A program made the translations under genes and the position numbers. From contig NC_064046.1 of the NCBI RefSeq assembly GCF_932526225.1, positions 4,588,001 to 4,652,000 on the forward strand: DNA of 64,000 nucleotides, in the 5' to 3' direction. This document shows, one piece after another, positions 38,801 to 47,087 of this stretch (position 1 is the stretch's first letter; the number at the start of each line of letters is the position of its first letter). The notes under the pieces are model-generated. The model had not been told where the DNA came from, ran no database searches, and worked only from the letters and a program-made list of their open reading frames with translations. The stretch comes from Nematostella vectensis (taxonomy: Eukaryota > Cnidaria > Anthozoa > Actiniaria > Edwardsiidae).

Positions 38801-41800
38801 GTGACCATGTACTCTTTATTGACAGGATGCAGGGCTGTATCTGAAAGACTTGATCCCTCCTGTCTTGTCCTGCTTCTATGACCAAGACAGTAGGGTTCGT
38901 TACTATGCATGTGAGGCCCTCTATAACATTGCCAAGGTCGCAAGAGGCTCTGTTTTGCCGTTCTTCAATGAGGTCTTTGAGGGACTCAGTAAGGTGAACA
39001 TTTGTTATTTTGATCAACTGAGCATCAAGAGGAAGTACCAAGCTCCTAGAATAACTTAGGGTCTAAACATTTTACCCTCTATTTGATAGGAACAGGGCCT
39101 GCAAATAGAAGGTTTTGTGGGAGGGTGAAAAAGAAAAGCGAAACAAGCATATATGTTTTCAGTTTTTCTTGCTAAAGATGCAACCACAAAGAAGTTCCTT
39201 TCCAAAAGAATATTGCAAGTTCCACACATATTTGAGCTTCACTGAGTCTGTACTGTACACCATTTCTTAAGCATAATCTCCTGCTTGAAAACTCTTATGG
39301 ATGTTACTGCAATTGTTTGCTCCAACCTACCTAGATTAATAGAAAAGTTGTGTAAATTCCCACCTCCTTGTTATTTTGTTTAGTTCGCAAAAGTAGACCT
39401 TTTAGGGGTGTCAATGCACCCTGCGCACACCATCTAGTTATTGATCTAAGGGATTATTCTGTGATTTCCAGAAACTTATGGAGCATACTGTAAGCTTACA
39501 AACATTACATTTGCAAGATTTTGTAGGATTTTTGTGGAATGCTGATAGCCAAACTGTTGTAACAGCTGGTTCTAGAAAAGATGCCTTTTGAACCCAGAGA
39601 TGTTTTACTGAATGGAAGTTGATTGGTTTCGGTTTCTTTTCTCATTGAAGTTGGCAGCAGACCCTGATCCGAATGTCAAGAATGGGGCGGAGCTTTTGGA
39701 TAGACTTGTAAAGGTAGGGTATAAAGGTCCAGGAAGTACAGTGGTAGCTCCAAGCAAGGTATCTACAGTAGCATCTTCCTGTTTACAATAGCACCTGATC
39801 AATTTTATTTCACAATAGGATATAGTGACTGAGAGCTCCTCGTTTGATATCATCTCATTCATGCCGCTGCTACGGGAGAGGATCTACACAGCAAACCCTT
39901 ATGCTAAGCAATTCCTGGTATCATGGGTAGGTCATATGTTTTTATATTACATTACGTTCCCTCTTAGAAGTCTTCATTTGATAATTTAAGAAAATTTTCT
40001 ACATGGAGATTGACACATGACAGAAAGACAACAAAGAACAAATGTCTCCCCTTTTCTAGCTTTCTGATAGCAGAAACTGAAAATAGAGGTTTTGCTAATA
40101 AGCTTCACCCATCCTAACTCTGAGGTTGAGAAAAAAAAAACTGATCTGCTACCCGACTTTACTTGTTTTTCGATAAAGGAACAATGGTTGTATTACTGCA
40201 TCTAATTACTTTCAATCCTAATTTTTTTTTAGCTGAGAGTACTAGATTCTGTCCCTGAGTTGGATTTGATCAACCATCTTCCTGAGTTTCTGGATGGCCT
40301 TTTTGTCATATTCAAAGACAGAAGTGCTGAGATCAGAAAAATGTGAGATTTACAAATTTGATGTTATTAATGATGAATGGTTGGAAGATGCCTCGTGTAG
40401 AGGGGTGCAACAGGAGTTTTAATTCATTTTAAAAGTGTTAACTTTTTTGTGTGTGGAAGTATTAACTGTTTAACTGTTGTCACGATTGACTACTCATAAA
40501 TTAAGTGTTGATTGTTAAACACAGTTGAATATTGTCCCTTTTGACTGTTTTTTTACTGTCATTTTTATTTCAGGTGTGAGGCTTTACTTGGAGAGTTTCT
40601 TAGAGAAATCATAAAGTCTCCACAAACTGTCAACTTTGCAGAAATGATCAATATTTTGGTTCTTCACTCGCAATCAGAGGGTGAGTGTGACTTTAGCCCG
40701 GAAGTTTGCGATGTACCTACACACTGCACTTCTAGGGACCACCTGCACAATGAGCCATGCACTAACACACTGCACCACACAAGCTATACCTTGGGACCAC
40801 CTGCAAAGTGAGCCATGCACTAAAACACTTCACCACACAAGCTGAACCTAGAAACCACTTGCACTGCTAGCTATGAACTAATATGATTTGTGTTTGCTGT
40901 TGTAGATGAGGTAATACAGTTCACTGCGTTGTCTTGGCTCAAGGAGTTTATCACACTTTCTGGCCGTACAATGCTCCCATTCTGTGCGGCTGTTATCAAG
41001 GCGGTCCTTCCCTGTGTGTCCTATGACCAGGACAAACAGAATATCCTAAACATCCTATCACATATGTACATTTGACTCGTAAACACTAGTTTATTCATAT
41101 TTTCAAAGCAAATTTCAGACACAATTTATTGACAAGACCTAAGTGAAATTAGAATTGCCAGTTAACATTTCATTTTGTTAGCTTCAAAGGTGATTGCATC
41201 TGCTCATAAAAAAGATAAACAACTGAGTTTGCTTGAGGGTTACTTGATGGTGTGAGATGGTGTCCATAAGTAGAGCTGTTTGCAAGCTTGGTCAATTATC
41301 GCTAAATATGGCAAAATTTATTTGAAGAAATGAATGCTGAAAGCCAAGTTGCTGCCTCTGATATTGTCTCTGCCTCTGAAGGTTAAGTTCAGTATGAACT
41401 ATGCTATATATACTTTAAATCACAGTGTGAAACATTTCTAAAATTGATGTAATAATTAGAGTTAATTAGAAAAAAAGGCATTTTAGCAGTATGCAGACCT
41501 ATTTTGAACAGAGAGTTAAGATAGAGAATCATAAGCAAAAAATAGATCCCTCTTAGCCTCTTCTTGAGTTTAATGGCTACCTCTCGGTTGAAACCAATTG
41601 ATCCTTGACTTTTCTTTACATATTAAAGAGGTTGCCAAGGCTGTCAATCAGAGTATGATGCGTCTTATCACCGAGGATGATGACAAGGAAGCAGATGCCA
41701 TCTCAATGGAGTGTGATAATGATATAACGGTGGTTCAGGTTCATTTGGACCTTGGACCTGTTGTGGAGGTCCTTACCAAACAACTGACTCACAAGTCCAT

Positions 41801-44800
41801 ACAAACAAGGATCGCCATGCTTAGATGGGTCCTGTTGCTACACATGAAAACACCAAATAAGGTAGAGATCACTCATGCAAACACCAAATAAGGTAGGGAT
41901 CACTCATGCAAACACCAAATAAGGTAGGGATCACTCATGCAAACACCAAATAAGGTAGGGATCACTCATGCAAACACCAAATAAGGTAGGGATCACATGA
42001 AAACACCAAATAAGGTAGTGATCACTTATGCAAATACCAAATAAGGTAAGGATCACTCATGCAAACACTAAATAAGGTAGGGATCACTCATGCAAACACC
42101 AAATAAGATAGAAATCACTAATGCAAACACCAAATAAGGTAGGGGTCACACATGCAAACACCAAATAAAGTAGAGATCACTCATGCAAACACCAAATAAG
42201 GTAGAGATCACTAATGCAAACACCAAATAAGGGAAGGATCTTGATGATTGATTGATTGATTGCTTGAGGAGATCATTTTAGACAATTGTTGCAAAAGCTT
42301 CATTTGCTCATCTTGGGATTGATTTCACTCTTCTGATTTCACTCCTCTGATTTCTTTTACGTTTTTGTGGTTTCAGTTATTTCTACAGATTGAGAAGCTG
42401 TTTCCTGAATTACTCAAAACATTGTCAGATCCATCAGATGAGGTATGTTGACTTATATCACTGTCCTAAGTCCATGACTTCTCTTAAGTCTCACTTCATT
42501 TATTGGTCTAGGTTGTACTGCTTGACCTTGAAGTATTAGCTGAGATATCTGCGTCAGCTGCCGGTCCCCCTAGGAACACCCCACCTTCCCCTCTCACCCC
42601 AGCCTGGTCGGCAGGGCTGTCTGACGCATCCCCTCCAAGACAGCTCAACAAGTACTTCCATAAGTTCATGCACAGTCTTATGCTACTGTTCCGGACAGAG
42701 CGGAAACTTTTAGAGGAAAGAGGCTCCTTCATACTCAGGTGGGTGTCGACCAATCACTCCTCCCTTATCAGACACGTACATTGAGGGGTGCTTAGGAAGG
42801 CCTTCCCCTGCCATGACTGCCAAAAAGAGAGTCATTTCTTATTCAAGGATTGTCAAAATATAATTGATAAGTTTGTTTTGTTAACTATTACTTTACATCA
42901 ATCAAAGTGTAATTGTTTTTGTTTATTCAGGCAGCTTTGTTTATTGTTGAATGTCGAAGATATTTACCGGTCGCTGTCAGAGATTCTAATCCAAGAGGAA
43001 GATCTGCAGTTTGCTGCTCTGATGGTGCGCTACCTGAACATGATCCTTCTAACGTCAGGAGAACTCTTTGATCTCAGAATGCAACTCAAAGATCTTCAGA
43101 CTGCTGTGAGTTGCTGCCGTCTGTACTCTGTGTTTCTTCCTTCTCTTTGTTTGTCTGTCTATGTTTGTACTGTTTTTCTGGCTGCTTGTCTGTCTGTGTT
43201 ACTGCCTGCGTGTCTGTCTGTGTAACTGCTGTATTTTCAATAAAAAACAATAACAAAGGATTAGTTGTCTGTCCGTGTTACTGCCTGCCTGTCTGTCTGT
43301 GTACTTTCTAGTTTTTGTAGTACAAGGGCATAAAATAGTGGCATGATTGTCCTTCGTTATCACCTTTCCCATCAGGAAAGCTGCTCCCTGTTCTGCTGCC
43401 TGTATCAATCCTGGGCGCATAACGCAGTGGCGACAGTCTCCCTGTGTCTTCTTACACAGAACTACAAGCACGCCTGTGACCTGCTTATGATTTTGTATCC
43501 TTTGGTAAATTTGGTATCACCACCCCCTGGTATTAGTATTTGGAGTATCACAACCCCCTGTTTTGTTGTTGTTGTTGTTGTTTTGCCAACCCCCAGATAT
43601 CGGATTTATTATGGCCACCCTCAAGGTATTATTTTTGTAGTATTTGTATGTCATTTACCTTGACACTTGCTACAGTGGTGATTTGGAGGTTAATGTGGAT
43701 TTCCTGGTCCAAATAGACAAGTTGGTACAACTCATAGAATCGCCCATATTTACGTGTAAGTGAAGACAAGTTGAAGAACTGATAGAGTCAATTCTAAATT
43801 AGTTTCTATGAGAATTCATACCTCAAAAGAAACAAAATAAGACTAGCAACTTATTTTTACCAAAGAAAGTCAATCAGGCCGCCATTTTATGCTCCCGTTC
43901 AATGCCGAGTCAGACAAAGCATTCATTTCCATCGACCAATTCAAGCAAGAAACCAAGATATTTTCAATCAAATATCGTTAATAGCGTATCAGACCTCACT
44001 TGTTGATTGTTATTTCGAGGTTTCATTGCGATTAAATCGCTATATTTTCAATAATAAACAACAACAAAGGATTAGTTGTTTGACATTCTTTAGTGAACAC
44101 AGATAGTTGGGTTTACCATAGTACTAACTATAGGTTTACAAACGTCCCCGACCTCGCTACGCCGTGACACTTGGTCACGTTGGTCACAGTTATCAGTCGT
44201 GGTTGGATGAAAACGACACAAATGTATCAAACGTAAATCCAAATGGTTTAGAATTTTTCATTGTATTGTGCCGTCACTGTCCTTGTTAAACCCACTACGC
44301 TGACCGAAAGTTTGTAATTATAATTTGCACAGTAATGTGATATTTTAACCACAAAATTGAGGGATTTCTTCCCATTTCTATTCCAGACCTTCGCCTTCAA
44401 CTATTGGATACTGGGCGTAATTACTATCTGCTGAAATCTCTGTACGGACTTTTGATGCTTTTGCCTCAAAGCGATGCGTTCACCACACTTAGGCATCGAC
44501 TGGATTGCGTGCCTAACGGACGAGTACTCGCAGACCAGACGTCAAGGTGAGATAGCTTTGTATGCTCACTTATCAGGCTTGTATCACAAGCGCTTAATGT
44601 AATGAACTAGCTAACTAATATAATATTAAGCTTATATAATATTAAGCGTTAGTATTACATTAAGCCTTCCTTCCTTGCCTTCCTCTCTGTACTGAACAAC
44701 AATTCCATGAAATGGAAATATAAATTTTATAAGGAGTAATAAATCGACACATTATTGGAATGGTGTGTTTTACACCTGTTTTACTGACGGTTCGACTTTA

Positions 44801-45223
44801 GAGCATTTTTGTTGTACTGCTATACTGTTATTGTAGTAAGTGTTGTTTTTTTTGTCTTGTCTCGCTTGTGTGTCTGTGGTGCTGCTGTTACTGTTGCTTG
44901 GATGTGTTAATGACGTTACATATTGTCTTTGTTGTTTTGTTATTGTTATTATGTTAAGGCTGTGTCGTTATCGTTGTTATTGTTTAGGTTAAGTTGAGAG
45001 CGTTGTTGTTGCTAAGGTTACTGTTGTTGTCAGCTCTACTTCAAAGTAATAATTGCTCTCATCTTCTAGTGATCAAGCGCAGAATGATATGGAGACGCGG
45101 GAGAACGTCCAGCGGATAAACTTCGAAGAACTCAAGCAACACTTCAAAGCTGTTCAGAGGAAACACCTAATTGCGAAACATAGAGGCTCAGAACACCAAG
45201 CCAGGAACTTGCTAAACGCTTGA
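32835..45223 (+). CDS. VAC14: VAC14, scaffold of the PIKfyve-FIG4 lipid kinase complex (complete, 16 exons)
   Basis: VAC14 is the HEAT-repeat scaffold that joins the PI3P 5-kinase PIKfyve and the phosphatase FIG4 on endosomal membranes. Exons: 32835-32935, 33189-33339, 38826-38993, 39651-39713, 39819-39926, 40233-40342, 40574-40680, 40906-41040, 41620-41861, 42377-42442, 42512-42738, 42931-43105, 43376-43494, 43676-43755, 44387-44546, 45070-45223. All phases agree, giving 721 residues, against roughly 780 in vertebrates. Family blocks seen: [10 protein letters not shown] at the N-terminus, [51 protein letters not shown], and the C-terminal [18 protein letters not shown] and [11 protein letters not shown]. 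Intron 2 holds an antisense gypsy element, and introns 8 and 13 look U12-type. A tandem repeat starts at the stop codon. Identity is firm from recognised family sequence. Confidence 0.96.
34292..34466 (-). repeat. 3' LTR of the gypsy element
   Basis: 175 bp. It differs from the other LTR at a single base (C at about 34427, where the other LTR has G). Confidence 0.95.
34513..38556 (-). CDS. Gypsy Gag-Pol polyprotein, single intact frame
   Basis: 1,347 residues from ATG 38556; the open frame extends 11 codons further upstream without an ATG. Domain order is gag, protease, reverse transcriptase, RNase H, integrase. Numbering from the open-frame start, I see a CCHC knuckle [14 protein letters not shown] at 241-254, the aspartic protease DTGA at 316-319, RT motifs LDACSG (563) and VDDF (623-626, where YVDD or VDDL is more usual), RNase H acidic residues at D771, E806 and D833, and an integrase with H986/H989 and C1019/C1022 plus the catalytic triad D1050, D1103, E1147. 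Gag and pol are fused without frameshift or stop. The second Asp-Glu spacing (43 residues) exceeds the usual 35 because of a short insert after SDNGSQYS. It looks potentially functional. Confidence 0.95.
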   Translation of the reverse strand: MAESGEMYHRAPGPLVLDANASENWRKFLMQFEIYLVAKGKDDKGDKLKVNLLLNCAGPSAIEEYSHFVYTAGESNESYGDVCRKFHELCRGAKNVIYERLLFNLRNQKEGERIDNFVSELKRLSLNCDFGALRDSLIRDRIVGGVTSDELRGELLKKPDLTLQTAHDYCRTYEATELQKYKFVPQTVVPSKTVSVQPVQVKKEQPSCKFCGYRHSFAHPTRCPAFKRNCKICSKTGHFAKMCKNKQKKDPEVHVVEQEYDSSDSNETHTYFGSIEVGSVLQNQQPKKSLIKVMIAGKEVKLKADTGAEATVIPYNLYKSITNKPLKRVHQPLKGWLATKPIYSKGCVRLPTQYKDRKIDLLYLVVDGEFTPLLSCEACLDLEVLQFMDLTLLDSPSAQTSNIDLSREQSKSTTTLTSDPVLKDYLDCFSNKPGMLPNKVHLEVDSAVTPVIHAPRKIPVSMLDPTQQKLREMEEDGIIVKEEEHTPWVSSMLVIDKRKGKEKKSPPTKDNIRICIDPRDLNRALKRPHYPMATVEQVANKLTGAEIFSTLDACSGFWQLPVDEESSKLLTFNTPWGRYRFLRLPFGISSAPEIYQREMDRLFAGVPVEIIVDDFLIHGGNQCELDDKMIAVLKRSREIGLKFNPRKAKLRVPEVSYVGHLFTADGLKPDPEKVRAINEMPAPTDKDGILRFLGTVNYLDKFIEHKADLQGPISQLTRNDTAFVWETPQQHAFDKLKAVITSAPVLAYFDNTKETVLNVDASGTGLGAVILQDERPVAFGSKTLSPAETRYANIERELLAIVWGTEKFHTYVYGRRVVVETDHKPLEAIFKKPLNEAPPRLQRMLLKLTKYDLDVRYVPGKKQFISDCLSRAPVSDTKPVSEPEEMIGINLIDSLGVDSSTLQKFKEASNCDVTSQVVMEYVVKGWPAEKHQLDELAREYWSFREELSVEDGLLFKADRIIVPRSLRAEVLEEIHGAHMGENKSLSFAREYVFWPSMTAQIKDKISSCSICNAFRNQQPRETLLPREVPGLPWQVISTDIFEYAGHSYLLVTDLYSKYFEIELLRQTTANCVINNLKKIFARFGIPVEVLSDNGSQYSNTRNLFNSSHEFKKFADEWGFRHTTSSPEYPQSNGAAEKAVQTAKRILKKAAADNKDPFEGLLKYRNTPFDDLGVSPAQLLMSRRTRTQLPTHRRLLLPQPVDPNQVVKTLKHRQSVSKKYYDSHSHDLPPLQVGDKVRIRPNREAEWRKAEVLPRSYLLGDERGRVFRRNRRQIISTPNDQSMSTSPFVIPAIPQLPPESTNNPTQLSNNVTASPTPPKSSERQHETTPMSTASGRVIKKPQRLIEHC
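38626..38800 (-). repeat. 5' LTR of the gypsy element
   Basis: 175 bp, TGTTATAATATT... to ...TTTTATTACA on the minus strand. It ends directly at the primer-binding site. Confidence 0.95.
41041..41619 (+). other. U12-type AT-AC intron (VAC14 intron 8)
   Basis: No GT-AG pair joins exons 8 and 9 in frame. Instead the donor reads ATATCCTAA at 41041, the branch site TCCTTGAC lies at 41602-41609 with its A at 41608, and the intron ends TTTAC at 41619. Splicing here gives ...[13 protein letters not shown], matching the conserved VAC14 IKEVAN block. These are minor-spliceosome consensus elements with the normal short branch-to-acceptor distance of 11 bases. Confidence 0.85.
41846..42240. repeat. 31-bp tandem repeat carrying copies of the VAC14 exon-9 5' splice site
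   Basis: About 12 units run from the end of exon 9 (41861) into intron 9. Each unit ends CACCAAATAA and starts GGTAGGGATC, so it repeats the exon/intron boundary AATAAG|GTAGAG. One unit near 41995 also repeats the exonic ACATGAAAACACC. Using any later copy as donor would add an in-frame TAA. Confidence 0.9.
42785..42870 (+). repeat. Dispersed intronic repeat, copy 4 (partial)
   Basis: It contains GAGTCATTTCTTATTCAAGG, similar to 14530 and 22605. It lies in VAC14 intron 11. Confidence 0.45.
43495..43675 (+). other. U12-type GT-AG intron (VAC14 intron 13)
   Basis: The donor GTATCCTTTG is the U12 consensus. TACCTTGAC at 43656-43664 is a near-consensus branch site 12 bases from the AG at 43674-43675. 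There is no long pyrimidine tract. Joining gives ...MIFGDLEV, in phase with the family sequence. Confidence 0.8.
43862..44098 (-). repeat. Partial inverted relative of the 25869-26344 MITE
   Basis: It shares, in reverse, the GCCGCCATTTTATGCTCCCG block and the AACAACAAAGGATTAGTTG block. Its terminal repeats are not intact. A 35-bp piece of the same family occurs at about 43230-43262. Confidence 0.65.
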
Positions 45224-45550
45224 AGAGACGATAATTCGGCTGTTCGGATGGTCTGGACCGGACACGTCCGTTAACCAGGGCTTTCCTAAATGCTTGAAAA
45301 GGTGAAAACTCAGCTGTCCGGATGGTCTGGACAGAACTTGTCCGAGAATCAGGCCAAGGCTTTGCTTAACGCTCGAAGAGAAGCAGACTCTGCTGTTCTG
45401 GAGGTCTGGACCTGACATGTCTGAGAACCAAGGCAAGCATTACACTAAACGCATAAAGAATCGAAAACTGGCAACCGACGTGTCCGAAAACCCAGGCCAG
45501 AAACACACTGTGCGCATGAAGAGGCGATAATTCAGCTGTCCGACTGTACT
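45195..45550. repeat. Diverged about 80-bp tandem repeat from the VAC14 stop codon into the 3' flank
   Basis: About five degenerate units contain AACGCTTGAAGAG-like, GCTGTCCGGATGGTCTGGAC-like and GTCCGA-like blocks. The first unit includes the last VAC14 codons and the TGA at 45221-45223. Confidence 0.75.
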
Positions 45551-47073
45551 AATGAAAATACCTGAACCCAACTAACTTTGCACCGGACATATCCTTGACC
45601 AACAAGTACTACGCAAAGGCTGAGGTACTATGATGTCTTGGAACGGTGACGACCGAAGACAGCCTCCTCCGCCTTACTTACAAATCCTCTCAAATTTTTC
45701 TCATTTAAGCGGGCCTTGAGCTGGGTGGTTCTTTCGAACCCTCCCCCTCCCTGACTTACGTGCCTAAATGTATGAATATTTTAGTGGAGGGGGTGGGGTT
45801 TGTTGTGTGTGTTGGGGGGGGGGGGGGGGGGGCGGCGTTTAGCGTATGCGGTCTTACGAAACAAAGCAAATTAACCTGAGAAAATGATAGTGTAGCACGA
45901 GAAATTACCTGACCAAACTATTTGGATTTCTGTCAAGTCTGACGTCCCGTGTGGATAGCGCCAACATTGCGCAGCATTTCTTGACAAAGATTATGTAGGC
46001 AAAGTCTTTTAACGATGTTTTTTTACATGGGGTTAGATATCTTGAAAGTGACAAAAAGAGGAACTTTTTAAATCTTATGGAATAAATGATAAAAAATTAA
46101 AAGTTTGAATAACGTGTGCTTAGAGTAGTTTTCGTAGAATAGAATAAAGACATACATATTTTGCTATAGACAATAGCAAAAATGAAAAAAATGTATAAGC
46201 TTATTGCGTCGAAGTACGCGCATTTCCATAATAAAGTTTTGAAAAAATAATTAACAGCCCTTTATTATATTTTCCTCTTCCAAACGCTAGAATTTCTCAT
46301 CTGCGTTTAACGGGCATGTCATTTTACCAAAGAACAAATGGAGGAGAGGAGTAACAAGTAGCCAAAAGCGTTAGGAAAATACAATAAGTGAGCTGCAAAA
46401 GGAAATTTGTATATGAAAAACATGCCATAAAGAAAATTCCTCTGGTTCATATCCCTACCCATCTCTTTTGCTGCGATTTTTTTTTTAAATCCGCCTCTGA
46501 TATCGAAAAAAAAAAGGTTGGTGTATTTGAAAACGCCGTGAAAGGGGGGGGGGGGGGGGGGCGTAAAGCATTTTTACACTGACATCGCCGCTACGCATGC
46601 GCACATGAAGGCAGGAGGAGAGGCGGATTTTACAACTGAAGGTACGTTTGAAAAACAGCGAGTTGTTTTGCTGTTAAATTTTACAAAGGTACTTTAAAAG
46701 GGCACTTAAAGCAGGGGGGAATCGTCAGTAGCTCTAATCTTTTGTTTATTATGCCTAGCTGTTTCATTTTATCATTATTTTTCCCCGGAATAAAAGAGAA
46801 CTTCCAGTTCTTGCAAGTCTGCGTTTGAACAGGACGAAGTCACGAAAAAAAAAAACGCCGTTGTTTTTGGTCTAGTCTTGAATGACTTCTTTCTAGAAAT
46901 TATTTGTTTGTAAGTTTAAAGAAACAGGGAAATTATTACTTTATAGCCAAGTCTTGTTTCTATGTAGAATGATGTTTATGTTTATGGTGGAGAAAGAAAT
47001 AAACTACGCTTTCTTTCGATAATCCATCATAGCCACATGTGCTAAATGCCTTATAATTTTTAAATATTTCCAG
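45551..47073. other. Intergenic region between VAC14 and the four-TM gene
   Basis: G-runs lie at about 45817-45833 and 46543-46561. A likely non-coding first exon of the next gene ends at a donor near 46640 (CTGAAG|GTACG) and would join the acceptor at 47073. No other gene is recognised. Confidence 0.5.
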
Positions 47074-47087
47074 TTACTGGACGTACA

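Noticed and set aside
43495..43675. Reading intron 13 of VAC14 as an ordinary U2 intron
   Set aside because: The donor GTATCCTTT and the close CCTTGAC branch site fit U12 much better, and there is no pyrimidine tract before the AG.
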